A stretch of 64,000 nucleotides of DNA. Source: an uncultured Tenacibaculum sp. (GTDB taxonomy: Bacteria; Bacteroidota; Bacteroidia; Flavobacteriales; Flavobacteriaceae). Below the pieces are notes generated by a model. That model was not told the DNA's origin, made no database searches, and worked only from the letters and a program-made list of their open reading frames with translations. Both the position numbers and the translations under genes were made by a program. This document shows, in pieces, positions 16,781-26,800 of the stretch (position 1 is the stretch's first letter; every line of letters starts with the position of its first letter). The DNA lies in NCBI GenBank assembly GCA_947497895.1, contig CANMIL010000005.1, forward strand, positions 186,001-250,000. The letters are read 5' to 3'.

Positions 16781-18472
16781 ATGAGTCAAAAAACAAACTA
16801 CTCTAAAACTAACATTTCAAGTCTTACTTTTTTCACGATCTTCATGAGATCTAAAATTGCTTTATTAATTTTTATCCTATCTATTAGTGCGCATGCTCAA
16901 AATCTAACTCAGGAAAAAACCAAAGAAATTAACGCTCTTTTCAATTCTTATTTTTCAAAAAACAAACCTGGGGCTACTTTTACTATTTTAAAAAATGGCA
17001 AGGAAATATTTCAAAAAAGTGAAGGACTAGCTAACGTTGAAAATCAAGTTTCAATTAATACTTCGACTCGATTTAATATTGCTTCGGTGTCAAAACAATT
17101 CACCACTTATTTGGCTTTATTGTTAGAAGCAGAAGGTAAACTATCTTTTGCGGATGATGTTCGTAAGCACTTACCGGAATTAAATCATTTACCGTCTAAA
17201 ATCACCATCAAACAATTAACAAACCATACACATGGTTTACCTAACCCGGACGAGTTAGCACAATTAAGCGGAAAGAACTCAATGCATTTTGAAGAAATTG
17301 TTACTATGCTTTTAAAAATTAAAAAGCCAACTTTTTTACCTGGAGAAAAGTTTGATTACAACAATACTGGTTATATTTTATTAGCTGAAATTATTGAAAG
17401 AATTGGTAAATCTCCATTCGAAGAACAATTAAAACAAAAGATTTTTTCTCCTTTAGGAATGCATAACACTTATGCCGTTAAGTATACGAACAGCGTGGTG
17501 AAAAATAAAGCTTTTTCTTATCAAGAACGCAACGGGAACTACATTCAACAACCAGTAAAGTTAGCCACCATTGGTTCATCAGGAATCTATACTTCAATAC
17601 ATGATTTAAGTCTTTGGACGAATAACTACCACGATATTAAGCTCGGACAAAGAGAATTTTACAACAGAATGGAAGAGGTTACCGTAACTGATTCACAAAT
17701 AAAAACGAATTATGGTTTAGGATTGCATAAAGATGTTTACAAAGGAATAGAAATCGTTTTCCACGGAGGAGGAACTGAAAGCTATCGTTCCTATATTTTA
17801 CATGTTCCATCTCATAAGTTATCTTTTGTTTTCCTTTCAAACGCAGGAGGTATGACAGGACTAGATGTTGTTTATAACTCATTAGAAATTGTTCTAAGTG
17901 AAGAATTAACTGAACCTACACTCAAAACTAATAGTAGTAAGGCAAACTTGAAAGACTTTGAAGGGACCTACGAAATTTACCCAGGATATTATTATAATTT
18001 CATTATTGAAAAAGGGAAGTTATGTTGGCAACAGTTTGGTAGCGATGTTAAAACTCCTCTTAAGTCTTTAGGTAATAATGCCTTTGAATTTCCTTATATT
18101 CCACACTCAAAGTTTGTATTTCATAAAAATCGTATAAACTTTCATGTAGCGGATATTACTAGATATTGTCAGAAAGTTTCTATTGAACAAACTCCGAACT
18201 TGTTAGAATCAGATTTATCGAAATATGTAGGTTTTTATAAAAATGAAGAGTTAAATACAATATATGAATTGAAAATTATCAATAATGAATTGGTCGCCAA
18301 ACACAACTCTAATAATACTATTTTGCTAAAAATACTTGAGAAAGATAGCTTTTACACGAATGAATATTACTTTGGAAAAGTAGATTTCGTAAAAAACCGC
18401 AACGAGGAAATAACTGGACTTAAGGTATCTGCTCAATATTTAAACGAAATTGAATTTAAAAAAATAAAATAA
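16781..18472 (+). CDS. Secreted serine hydrolase, class C beta-lactamase/S12 family
   Basis: Residues of the penicillin-binding fold are clear: the SxxK motif SVSK (in IASVSKQFT) and the YxN motif YNN (in FDYNNTGY), with a later FHGGGTESY in place of the KTG box, as in esterase-like S12 members. The N-terminal ~375 residues are catalytic; the last ~180 form a beta-rich extension. The start is uncertain: ATG at 16781 (563 residues) precedes an ATG at 16844 from which MRSKIALLIFILSISAHAQ is a textbook signal peptide, so the shorter form may be the real one. Possible activities are D-aminopeptidase, esterase or carboxypeptidase. A second family member follows seven bases later. Confidence 0.87.
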   Translation: MSQKTNYSKTNISSLTFFTIFMRSKIALLIFILSISAHAQNLTQEKTKEINALFNSYFSKNKPGATFTILKNGKEIFQKSEGLANVENQVSINTSTRFNIASVSKQFTTYLALLLEAEGKLSFADDVRKHLPELNHLPSKITIKQLTNHTHGLPNPDELAQLSGKNSMHFEEIVTMLLKIKKPTFLPGEKFDYNNTGYILLAEIIERIGKSPFEEQLKQKIFSPLGMHNTYAVKYTNSVVKNKAFSYQERNGNYIQQPVKLATIGSSGIYTSIHDLSLWTNNYHDIKLGQREFYNRMEEVTVTDSQIKTNYGLGLHKDVYKGIEIVFHGGGTESYRSYILHVPSHKLSFVFLSNAGGMTGLDVVYNSLEIVLSEELTEPTLKTNSSKANLKDFEGTYEIYPGYYYNFIIEKGKLCWQQFGSDVKTPLKSLGNNAFEFPYIPHSKFVFHKNRINFHVADITRYCQKVSIEQTPNLLESDLSKYVGFYKNEELNTIYELKIINNELVAKHNSNNTILLKILEKDSFYTNEYYFGKVDFVKNRNEEITGLKVSAQYLNEIEFKKIK

Positions 18473-18479
18473 ATAACAT

Positions 18480-19721
18480 ATGAAAATACTTAAACACATC
18501 GCAATCGTTGTTCTTGTCTTATTAATTTGGACGGCATTTATAGGATACGGATTTATTGATGGTTTTCTTCTAAAACCATTAACTAATGAGAATACTCCAA
18601 AGGCTTTTAAAGAAGCCGTAAAACAAAAAGTCAATAATGAATATGTAGGAAATTTCGCTATGACCTTAATTGAGGACGGAAACGTTTCCGAACAATGGTA
18701 CTTTTCTCAAGGTAATGAGATTACTAAAAATACGCTATTCCCTGTTGCTTCGATTAGTAAATGGGTAAGTTCATTTGCTGTTATGAAACTTGTTGAAGAA
18801 GGAAAGGTAGATTTAGATACTCCTATCGATCAATACCTAACTCGATGGCATTTACCTGAAAGTGATTTCGACAATAGTAAAGTTACCATTAGAAAACTAC
18901 TCTCACACTCTTCTGGATTAGTTGATGATTTAGGTTATGGAGGCTTCCCTCCACATGAAAGCATCCAAACTATTGAAGAATCGTTAACAAAAGCGAAAGA
19001 TTCAGGAAACTCCGAAGGAAAAGCAATCGTTGGTTATGAACCTGGAAGTAAATATATGTATTCAGGCGCTGGCTATACTTTATTACAACTATTGATTGAA
19101 GAAGTAAGTGGAAAATCTTTTCAGGAATACATTAAAAATGAAGTTTTACTTCCTTTAAATATGCAACAATCCACGTTCAATTACCAAGGACAGAATTTCG
19201 AAGTTGCTAAGGTTTATAAAACGGATGGTACTACAAGAGTTATGAATAAATTCACTGCACTTGCCGCCGCTGGTCTTTACACTAGTACTAATGATTTATC
19301 AAAATTCTTATTGGCGAATGTTTCTGAAAACCCTGTACTGACAGAAAAAACCTTGAATACTATGCAAAATGCAGAAACATTTATTAATGACACACCTGTT
19401 TATGGATTAGGTCCTCATTTGTATAGTCAAAACGATACTAACTCTCATATTATTGGGCACGATGGTAGTGGAAATAATGCTATTAATACAGCCGCTAGGA
19501 TTGACGTTAAATCAAAATCTGGTATCATTATTTTGGAAACTGGAAATTGGAATATTGCGTCGGCTATCGCTGATGAATGGATATTTTGGAAGGCGGGCAT
19601 TGCCGATTATGTAGTAATGCAACGAAACAAATCATATGCATTAACAATCCTAATTGGTGGCTACATAAGTATTATCTTTTTGTATATCCTTATCGTTCTG
19701 AGGAAGCGAGGAAAAGTGTAA
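18480..19721 (+). CDS. Membrane-anchored serine hydrolase, beta-lactamase family
   Basis: A 413-residue paralogue of the family of the preceding gene. The SxxK motif is SISK (PVASISKWVSSFAVM) and the tyrosine motif YSG (YMYSGAGYTLLQ); the third box is represented by IIGHDGSGNNA. Unlike its neighbour it has an N-terminal membrane segment (about residues 5-27) and a C-terminal one (about 388-408), so the catalytic domain would be held at the periplasmic face of the inner membrane. The seven-base gap implies an operon with the upstream hydrolase. Substrate unknown; cell-wall peptide or ester hydrolysis is plausible. Confidence 0.87.
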   Translation: MKILKHIAIVVLVLLIWTAFIGYGFIDGFLLKPLTNENTPKAFKEAVKQKVNNEYVGNFAMTLIEDGNVSEQWYFSQGNEITKNTLFPVASISKWVSSFAVMKLVEEGKVDLDTPIDQYLTRWHLPESDFDNSKVTIRKLLSHSSGLVDDLGYGGFPPHESIQTIEESLTKAKDSGNSEGKAIVGYEPGSKYMYSGAGYTLLQLLIEEVSGKSFQEYIKNEVLLPLNMQQSTFNYQGQNFEVAKVYKTDGTTRVMNKFTALAAAGLYTSTNDLSKFLLANVSENPVLTEKTLNTMQNAETFINDTPVYGLGPHLYSQNDTNSHIIGHDGSGNNAINTAARIDVKSKSGIIILETGNWNIASAIADEWIFWKAGIADYVVMQRNKSYALTILIGGYISIIFLYILIVLRKRGKV

Positions 19722-19856
19722 GACATTTTAATTACCTCTTAGCTTTAAAACACGTTGTTAAACGTGTGTTAATGGTTTCTATTTTTAACATCACTAATTA
19801 TCGATTGACCTCACTTTAACATACATTTATTTCACTAATCAAATGTTACTTTTAAA

Positions 19857-20624
19857 ATGAAAATCGACCATATACTGCTAAGAGTTGATAACTTGGAAAA
19901 CGCTATCAACGACTTTAGAAATATTGGATTCAAGGTTTACCTAGGAAATAATAAAAAAAACTGTCACCATGCCATGATTTATTTCGAAGATGGTTCTTTT
20001 TTAGAACTTATTGATCAATCGAAATTCCCGAGAATCTTTAAGTTTTTAGCTCGTATTAAAATTCTTAATTTGTTCGGTATTATCTTTAAACGATTTGCTA
20101 GTTACTGTGTTTCAAAAGAACGATTCTTGGACTTGGCGGTTCTTTCAGATGATATTGATTCATTTTATGAAAAAGCTGAAAACAAATCTAAACTGATAAA
20201 TATGACAAGAAAAAATCATTTAAATCAAAATATAAATTGGAAGCTCTTTGCTTTTGATAAAATGCATCTTCCATTTGTTATGTCTGAATATAAACCGAAT
20301 CGATTTCCCGAAAACGATGCCTATATCCATAAGAATGGAGTGTTGGGTATCAAACAAATTGATATTGAAGCACCAAATTACAACGATTATATTCAAGATT
20401 TTAATGACTATTTTAAAACAAATATCAGCACTGAAAAACATTTTATCATAGGTAATTCGACCATTGCATTACATAATGCGAGCCAGTACCAATTAAAATC
20501 CATCACTTTAGGCTTTGAGAAAGTCAATAGAAACATGAAGACAATACTTAACACATACGGAATTCAATCATACGAATTCGATTCTATTGAAGATAGGCCT
20601 TCTTTTTTACGAAATACTATCTAA
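19857..20624 (+). CDS. Glyoxalase-like (VOC) domain protein
   Basis: A 255-residue protein starting with the vicinal-oxygen-chelate pattern KIDHILLRVDNLENAINDFRNIGFKVYLG, with a potential metal ligand at His4 and another acidic ligand in GSFLELID. The second half repeats the fold weakly (GIKQIDIEAPNYNDYIQDF). This corresponds to the Glyoxalase_3-like group, whose substrates are mostly unknown. It is followed 41 bases later by the three-gene unknown operon. Confidence 0.75.
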   Translation: MKIDHILLRVDNLENAINDFRNIGFKVYLGNNKKNCHHAMIYFEDGSFLELIDQSKFPRIFKFLARIKILNLFGIIFKRFASYCVSKERFLDLAVLSDDIDSFYEKAENKSKLINMTRKNHLNQNINWKLFAFDKMHLPFVMSEYKPNRFPENDAYIHKNGVLGIKQIDIEAPNYNDYIQDFNDYFKTNISTEKHFIIGNSTIALHNASQYQLKSITLGFEKVNRNMKTILNTYGIQSYEFDSIEDRPSFLRNTI

Positions 20625-20665
20625 ATCGTCGTAAATTGGATCAGTTATTCTAAATCAACAGTTAT

Positions 20666-21496
20666 ATGGGATATTATGCCGATATCTATGTAATAAAAAA
20701 AACGAGATCTAAAAAGGACGTAATTGATTTTCTTAATCACTTTATGCCTGAAAGAAAAGAGAGTACAAATGAATATCTAATACCTCAATATTCAGACCAA
20801 CCAAAAACTGTGTTCACTTCTGCTGAAGGTTTAATGAGTTATTTGCAGATGAATTCAAATATTGAACATTCAATTTATTGGAATAATTTAGATAAACAGA
20901 GTTTGAATGAGCATCTTATGGTGTTTTACACGACTGATGCTCATATTATTTTTGGTATATCAAGAAATACTTCCGAGATAAATGAAAAATTCAATCAAGA
21001 AGACCTATTGAATCAAATGAAAATATTTTTAAAGTCCAATTATGGATATATTACGTTTGAATCACCACCTGAAACAGATTTAGAAAACTTTTTAAAAAAT
21101 GTCTATCCATTTCAAAACGAGCAAAATTTGGAGAATTTGAATGAACCAATCAACATACATAAAGATAGTCCTAAAATCTATCTAGGTATGGGAATCTACA
21201 ATATTTATATTGTTGGAGGATGGTATGTTAAACCAGGTAGATTTCAGATTTCATTTAAAAATATGGAAACAGATGCTAAAATTTTTCCAGAGGAAAGCCT
21301 ATTGAAATTACAGGATTTTTACAAAAATGAAAAAATAAAAAAAATATTCTCTGTTGTTGTAAATAAAGGAGGAGAATATGAGATTAACTTTATTCATCAG
21401 GATTCTATAATATTAAAAAAGTATGGATTCCCTTTTTCTTACTTTTTAAATAAAATTGACTCAAAAGAAATTGAAATACTTATTAAAAGGAACTGA
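20666..21496 (+). CDS. Hypothetical protein, first gene of a three-gene unknown operon
   Basis: A 276-residue cytoplasmic protein (no signal or membrane segment). I do not recognise the family. Two halves can be seen: residues 1-130 (MGYYADIYVIKKTRSKKDVIDF start, mixed alpha/beta) and residues ~165-276, a beta-rich part (YLGMGIYNIYIVGGWYV). The style of the N-terminal part recalls small intracellular immunity-type proteins, but no toxin gene lies nearby, so this is only an impression. The next gene starts two bases after its stop. Confidence 0.65.
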   Translation: MGYYADIYVIKKTRSKKDVIDFLNHFMPERKESTNEYLIPQYSDQPKTVFTSAEGLMSYLQMNSNIEHSIYWNNLDKQSLNEHLMVFYTTDAHIIFGISRNTSEINEKFNQEDLLNQMKIFLKSNYGYITFESPPETDLENFLKNVYPFQNEQNLENLNEPINIHKDSPKIYLGMGIYNIYIVGGWYVKPGRFQISFKNMETDAKIFPEESLLKLQDFYKNEKIKKIFSVVVNKGGEYEINFIHQDSIILKKYGFPFSYFLNKIDSKEIEILIKRN

Positions 21497-21498
21497 AA

Positions 21499-21960
21499 AT
21501 GAAAAACTATCTCATTGCTTCTCTATTTATTTTAGGTATGAGCTGCAATCATAAAAATGAAAATAAATCCACCAATAACTCTATGCAGAAGGTGGCATTG
21601 GAGTTCATAAACGATTATGTCAAAAATTGTGATAATATGAAGGAAGGGCTCGATGTTGAGGAATGGGTCGCAACACATAAAAGTTCGAGTGATTTGTTGA
21701 AATCAGAATTAAGTAGAATATTGAAAGAAGCTGATGAGAAAGATCCTGAATATGGACTTGGGTTTGACCCTATTTTTAATGCCCAAGATTATCCTGATAA
21801 AGGTTTTAAACTGATCAGTTTCGATTCTATAAAAAGAATCGTAGTTGTGGGAGATAAAGAATTAGATGGCTTTAAACTAAATATTCATATGATCAAAGTT
21901 AATAATGTCTGGAAAGTTAACGGAATCGGAATTATTAATACAAACTCAACAACTAAATAA
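21499..21960 (+). CDS. Small lipoprotein, unknown function
   Basis: A 153-residue protein with a lipoprotein signal (lipobox GMSC, Cys16) and an Asn/Lys-rich tether. The mature part (ALEFINDYVKNC, SSDLLKSEL, then DGFKLNIHMIKVNNVWKVNGIG at the end) has the pattern of the NTF2-like DUF3828 group; this assignment is tentative. It is the middle gene of a tightly packed operon (gaps of 2 and 6 bases). Confidence 0.65.
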   Translation: MKNYLIASLFILGMSCNHKNENKSTNNSMQKVALEFINDYVKNCDNMKEGLDVEEWVATHKSSSDLLKSELSRILKEADEKDPEYGLGFDPIFNAQDYPDKGFKLISFDSIKRIVVVGDKELDGFKLNIHMIKVNNVWKVNGIGIINTNSTTK

Positions 21961-21966
21961 TAAACT

Positions 21967-22392
21967 ATGAAAAGACTATTTACCATATTAATATTAATTT
22001 CTATATCTAGTTTTTCGTTCGCCCAGGATTTGGTTAAGGACCATTGGAGCATTGATAAAATAATTGGACAAAATTTAAATGATACTGATAGTTATATCTT
22101 AACTCAAGTTGACATTAATAAAAATCCTTATGGAAACCACATCGATTTTAAAAAGAATGGTACTTTTTCATGCTATTATTCTGCTTCATGTGGTAATGAC
22201 TGTTTTTCTCAATCGACAGGTACTTATGAAATTGTTGATAAAGAGCATCTAAAATTATTTGTCGTGGAGTATAAACAATTTGGATTTTGTAAAAGTGAAA
22301 CTCTAAAACTAAACCACGATTTAGGTATTTATTTCGCCGTAAAAATTAGTGATACTGAAATTAAATTAGAACGTGTAACACAGACCAATTAA
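21967..22392 (+). CDS. Small secreted protein, lipocalin-like beta fold
   Basis: A 141-residue protein with a signal peptide (about residues 1-19, ending in SFSFAQ). The mature protein begins with WSIDKIIGQNL and alternates short beta strands with GTYEIVDKEHLKL, the common layout of lipocalin-like or META-like domains. Four cysteines (two in a CGNDC pair) may form disulfides in the periplasm. Last gene of the three-gene operon; no function can be assigned. Confidence 0.65.
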   Translation: MKRLFTILILISISSFSFAQDLVKDHWSIDKIIGQNLNDTDSYILTQVDINKNPYGNHIDFKKNGTFSCYYSASCGNDCFSQSTGTYEIVDKEHLKLFVVEYKQFGFCKSETLKLNHDLGIYFAVKISDTEIKLERVTQTN

Positions 22393-22401
22393 AGTAAATT
22401 T

Positions 22402-22490
22402 CTCCGAGGCAAGCCATCGGAGCATTTTAAAAGAATACATTTTCAAACTCTAAACATTTACTAACGAGGCAAGCCTCGGGGTATTTACCC
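22402..22490. repeat. Cluster of short hairpins with repeated GAGGCAAGCC core
   Basis: Three inverted repeats follow one another: CTCCGA/TCGGAG (22402-22422), CGAGGC/GCCTCG (22465-22478) and GGGTA/TACCC (22479-22490). The first two share the 10-base core GAGGCAAGCC (22406-22415 and 22466-22475). They lie in the tail-to-tail gap before metZ. They may be degenerate copies of an intergenic repeat element. Confidence 0.6.
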
Positions 22491-22504
22491 TCTAGAGAAT
22501 AAAA

Positions 22505-22528
22505 AAAGCAAGCCTTTTGGCTTGCTTT
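22505..22528. terminator. Intrinsic terminator between convergent units
   Basis: A 10-bp stem (AAAGCAAGCC, loop TTTT, GGCTTGCTTT) with A/T-rich flanks serves the minus-strand methionine operon and probably the plus-strand unknown operon too. Confidence 0.8.
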
Positions 22529-22552
22529 AACTATTCGATATAAAACTCAAAT

Positions 22553-23719
22553 CTATCCGTTTAAGGCCTGATTTAAATCTTCAATGATGTCTTCTACGTT
22601 TTCTAAACCAATAGAACAGCGTACTAACCCATCAGTAATTCCAACTTCTAATCTGTCAGCTTCACTTAACTTACTATGCGTTGTAGATGCTGGATGCGTT
22701 GCAATAGTTCTCGTATCTCCAAGGTTTGCCGATAATGAACACATTTTGATTCTATTTAAAAAAGCTCGACCTGCTTCTATTCCTCCTTTAACTTCAAACG
22801 CTACAATATTTCCACCTAAACGCATTTGCTTCTTAGCTACTTCATATTGTGGATGTGATTTTAAGAAAGGATACTTCACAAAATTCACTTGATCATGTCC
22901 TTCTAAAAACTCTGCTACTTTTAATGCATTTTCACAATGCTTTTCAGCACGGATTGAAAGGGTTTCTAAACTCTTAGATAATACCCAAGCATTAAAAGGA
23001 GACATTGCAGGTCCTGTATTTCTAGAGAATAAATAAATTTCTCTAATAAGATCAGACTTACCTACAGTTACTCCACCAAGCACTCTTCCTTGCCCATCAA
23101 TTAACTTAGTAGCAGAATGGATTACCAAATCAGCTCCGTACTTAATTGGGTTTTGTAAATAAGGAGTAGCAAAGCAGTTATCTATTACTAATAAAAGATT
23201 ATGCTTCTTAGCTATTTCACCTAACAATTCTAAATCTAAAATATCAACAGCAGGGTTCGTAGGAGTTTCTGCATATAATATTTTTGTATTAGGTTGAATA
23301 AGACTTTCTATTTTTTCAGGCTCATTTATTTTGAAATAACTTGTTTCGATATTCCACTTTGGAAAATACTTTGTAAACAAACTATGCGTTGACCCAAAAA
23401 CCGAACGAGATGAAACAATATGATCTCCTGAATTTAAAAGCGCTGCAAAAGTTGAAAAAACAGCTGCCATTCCCGTAGCAAAAGCATAACCTGCTTCAGC
23501 ACCTTCCATATCCACTATTTTATTTACAAACTCTGTTGTATTCGGATTGGAAAATCTACTGTATAAATTTTTTTCTTTTTCTTCAGCAAAAGAAGCTCTC
23601 ATATCTTCAGCATCATCAAATGTAAAACTAGATGTTAGATATAAAGGAACAGAATGCTCAGAGAACTGTGTTCTTTCTGTCTGAGTTCGTATTGCTTTTG
23701 TTTCAAAATTTTTGCTCAT
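22553..23719 (-). CDS. metZ: O-succinylhomoserine/O-acetylhomoserine sulfhydrylase (MetZ type)
   Basis: A 388-residue PLP enzyme of the Cys/Met metabolism family. The cofactor lysine lies in SATKLIDGQGR, the phosphate-binding region in YAFATGMAAVFS, and the C-terminal NLGDTRTIATHPASTTHS block is typical of MetB/MetZ members. The length and the VLGGVTVG segment fit the sulfhydrylase MetZ rather than cystathionine gamma-synthase. It would make homocysteine from an O-acylhomoserine and sulfide. It is the last gene of the operon with the MetX-ThrA fusion and metY, separated from the fusion by 135 bases holding a hairpin. Confidence 0.9.
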   Translation of the reverse strand: MSKNFETKAIRTQTERTQFSEHSVPLYLTSSFTFDDAEDMRASFAEEKEKNLYSRFSNPNTTEFVNKIVDMEGAEAGYAFATGMAAVFSTFAALLNSGDHIVSSRSVFGSTHSLFTKYFPKWNIETSYFKINEPEKIESLIQPNTKILYAETPTNPAVDILDLELLGEIAKKHNLLLVIDNCFATPYLQNPIKYGADLVIHSATKLIDGQGRVLGGVTVGKSDLIREIYLFSRNTGPAMSPFNAWVLSKSLETLSIRAEKHCENALKVAEFLEGHDQVNFVKYPFLKSHPQYEVAKKQMRLGGNIVAFEVKGGIEAGRAFLNRIKMCSLSANLGDTRTIATHPASTTHSKLSEADRLEVGITDGLVRCSIGLENVEDIIEDLNQALNG

Positions 23720-23776
23720 CTTATTTTTTAGGTTTTTTTGTATCGTATTAGTCTTTATAAGCTTGTTTATAAACGC

Positions 23777-23812
23777 GTTTAAACTTTTACTAAATTCAGT
23801 AAAAGTTTAAAC
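23777..23812 (-). promoter_or_regulatory. Stable hairpin between the fusion gene and metZ
   Basis: A perfect 15-bp stem (GTTTAAACTTTTACT and complement) with a 6-base loop. On the minus strand it lacks a U-run, so it may act as a partial terminator, an mRNA-stability element or a processing site that sets metZ level apart from the upstream genes. Confidence 0.5.
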
Positions 23813-23854
23813 ATTATTTTATTTATAATTTCGATTGTCGTTTATCATTAGGTC

Positions 23855-26800
23855 TTAATTACCGCTCTTGGCCAGTCGTAAAATATCTCCAAAAACTCCT
23901 CTCGCTGTTACCTGAGCTCCTGCTCCTGCTCCTTGAATAACAATTGGTTGTTCTCCATAAGATTCTGTGTAAATTTCAAAAATTGCATCAGAACCTTTTA
24001 AACTTCCTAATGGTGAGTTTTGAGGAACAGAGACTAATTTTACATCTAACTGACCTTTTGTTTGTTGCAAATCTCCATGTAAATCTCCAATATATCTTAA
24101 AACATGACCTTCTTCTTGCTTCTCTTTTGCTTCTTGGAAGAATGGATTCAACTTGGTCAAATCTGATAAAAATTCATCCGCAGTAATATCTCTATATGCT
24201 TCTGGAATAAGATTTTCAATCGTGATATCTTCAAATTCATTTTCTAAATCTAACTCACGAGCTAAAATCAATAATTTTCGAGCTACATCATTCCCACACA
24301 GATCTTCACGTGGATCTGGCTCAGTAAATCCTTTATCAATTGCTTCTTGGAGTACTGTTGAAAACGGTACTTCATCAGCAGAAAATCTATTGAATATATA
24401 ACTTAATGATCCAGAAAACACACCTCTAATTTTGGTAATATTCTCTCCTGAATCATGTAATAATTTAATCGTATCTATTAATGGAAGTCCTGCTCCCACA
24501 TTCGTTTCATATAAATAACTTTTATTGTTAACTTCTAAAGTTCTACGCAATTCCTGATAAAACTCATAAGAAACTGTATTGGCTATTTTATTTGAAGAAA
24601 CTAAATCAAAACCTGCCTCTACTAAAGGAATATAATTCGTTGTAAAATCTAAACTAGCTGTATTATCAACTGCGATTAAGTTTTCTAAATGATGCTCTTT
24701 TGCATAATCAATCACACTTTGAACAATGGTATCATTCTTTTCACTCGCATCCAGTGCTGTTCTCCATTCTCCATTTGCCCCAGTTGTAGACAATAATACT
24801 TGCTTTGAATTTGCAATTGCAAATACGTTTAGTTGTATTTTCTTTCTTTCTAAGATATTCTTAGCACTGTCTAAAATCTGATCAATAAGTGTTCCTCCTA
24901 CTAAACCTTTACCGAATACAGCAATATTAATCTTTTTTGCTACTCCAAAAACTTGCCCGTGAATTACGTTTAAAGCTTTATGAAGTTGACTCTTCTTTAC
25001 AATTAAACTTACATTTTTACCCGTAATAGTATTGTTGAAAAGTAACGGTACTATTTGATTTTTAATTAAGGCATTATAAGGATGATGGAACTCACTCAAA
25101 TCTTGACCTACAATTGAAATTACAGAAACGTCATCAAGAATAGAGATTTTGTTTACGTCTTTTGTGTAAAAATCATTTTCAAACTCTACCTCTAAAGCTT
25201 TTACCGCGTTTTCAGCATTTTCTTTATCTACAACCAATCCAATTCCTCTTTCAGAAGACCCTTGTGAGATAATACTTACACTAATATCCTGATTACTCAA
25301 AGCTCTAAAGATTCGAGCATCTACTCCAACCTTTCCTAACAATCCTCTTCCTTCAAAATTTAATAGAGCAACATTATCCAAAATTGATAATGACTTGATT
25401 CCTTTTTGACTGGATTTTGAGGTAATTAACGTTCCTTTATCATTCGGGTTGAATGTATTTAAAATTCTTAAATTGATATTTTTTTCTAATAAAGGAATGA
25501 TTGTTTTTGCGTGTAAAATATTCGCTCCGAAATTAGCCAACTCATTCGCCTCAGAAAATGATAACTCCTCAATCTTCTTCGCATCCGCTACCAAATCAGG
25601 GTTCGCAGTAAATATTCCATCAACGTGTGTATAATTCTGTAATTCTCCCGCATTTAAGTAGTTCGCCAATAGAGAGGCAGTATAATTACTTCCGTTTCTT
25701 CCTAAGGTTGTGGTTTCATCATTTAATGTAGATGCAATAAAACCAGTAACAACATTAACCGTATTTCCATTATGAGCTTCAAAATACTTGGTTACCTTTT
25801 CTTTTGACACCTCGTTAATTGGTTGTGCGTTTCCAAAGTTCTCATCGGTCTTTAATAACACTCTTGCATCTGTTGGATTCGCATTGATTCCTTTTTGCTC
25901 TAATAACTCAGAAACGGTTTTAATAGACAACAATTCTCCTTGTGCTAAAACCTCATCTTTAATTTTCGAACTATAGTCACCTAACAAACTTACTCCTTCA
26001 AATAATCTTTCTAAACGATCAAATTCTTGCGAAAAGTCAATTAACGGAGTTACTAAAGTTTGTTCTCTTTTAAAGGCCTCAAGCTGTTCAGTATACACTT
26101 CATTTTTAGCAGCTTTTTCCAAAATACTTTCTAAAGTATCTGTTGCATTTCCTCTTGCAGAAACTACCACTGCTATTTTTTCTCCTTCGTTAACTTTTTG
26201 TTCTATAATAGACACTACATCATGGATTCCATCATTCGATAATGACTTTCCTCCAAACTTTAAAACCTTCATTTTTTTATTCGTACTATTTTTATTGAAT
26301 ATAGGTTCAACAATCTTTTTTAGTTGTTCGTATTCGATTAGAAATGCATCATGCCCATGATCTGAATTAATTTCATCATAGGTTACATTTGGATGCACCG
26401 CTGCCAATTCTTTTTGTGTTTCTCTGTTTTCTTCGGCAGTAAAAAATAAGTCAGAATCTACTCCAACGATATGAATATCAGCTTCTATCGTTTCTAATAC
26501 ATTCAGTCCTTCTCTACCTTTTGTTACATCAATGGTTTTTAACAATTGATTCATGAGTTTATAGGAAGCTAATTGATAGCGTTCTTGTAACTTTTTTCCA
26601 TGATGCAATAACCAACTTTCAACATTAAAAATTTGTAATTCTTCATTTTTAGTTCGTTGAAAACGCTTCTTAAAAGATTCTGGCGTTCTATAGCACAACA
26701 TGGCATGAATTCGTGCATCATGCACTGGATTGTTTGAATTGGTTAAGAACAATTCTTGAATTTGACAATTGGCTATTAACCAATCTGTCGATTTCCAATC

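Noticed and set aside
16781..19721. Antibiotic-resistance beta-lactamases
   Set aside because: Both have the SxxK and Tyr motifs, but lack a clear KTG box, carry extra domains or anchors, and resemble esterase or peptidase members; resistance is not supported.
19577..19819. 80-codon frame overlapping the end of the second serine hydrolase
   Set aside because: It lies mostly in another frame of a supported gene and has no recognisable features.
20666..22392. Toxin-immunity locus
   Set aside because: No toxin, RHS, or secretion-effector gene is present nearby; the resemblance of the first protein to immunity proteins is too weak to claim.
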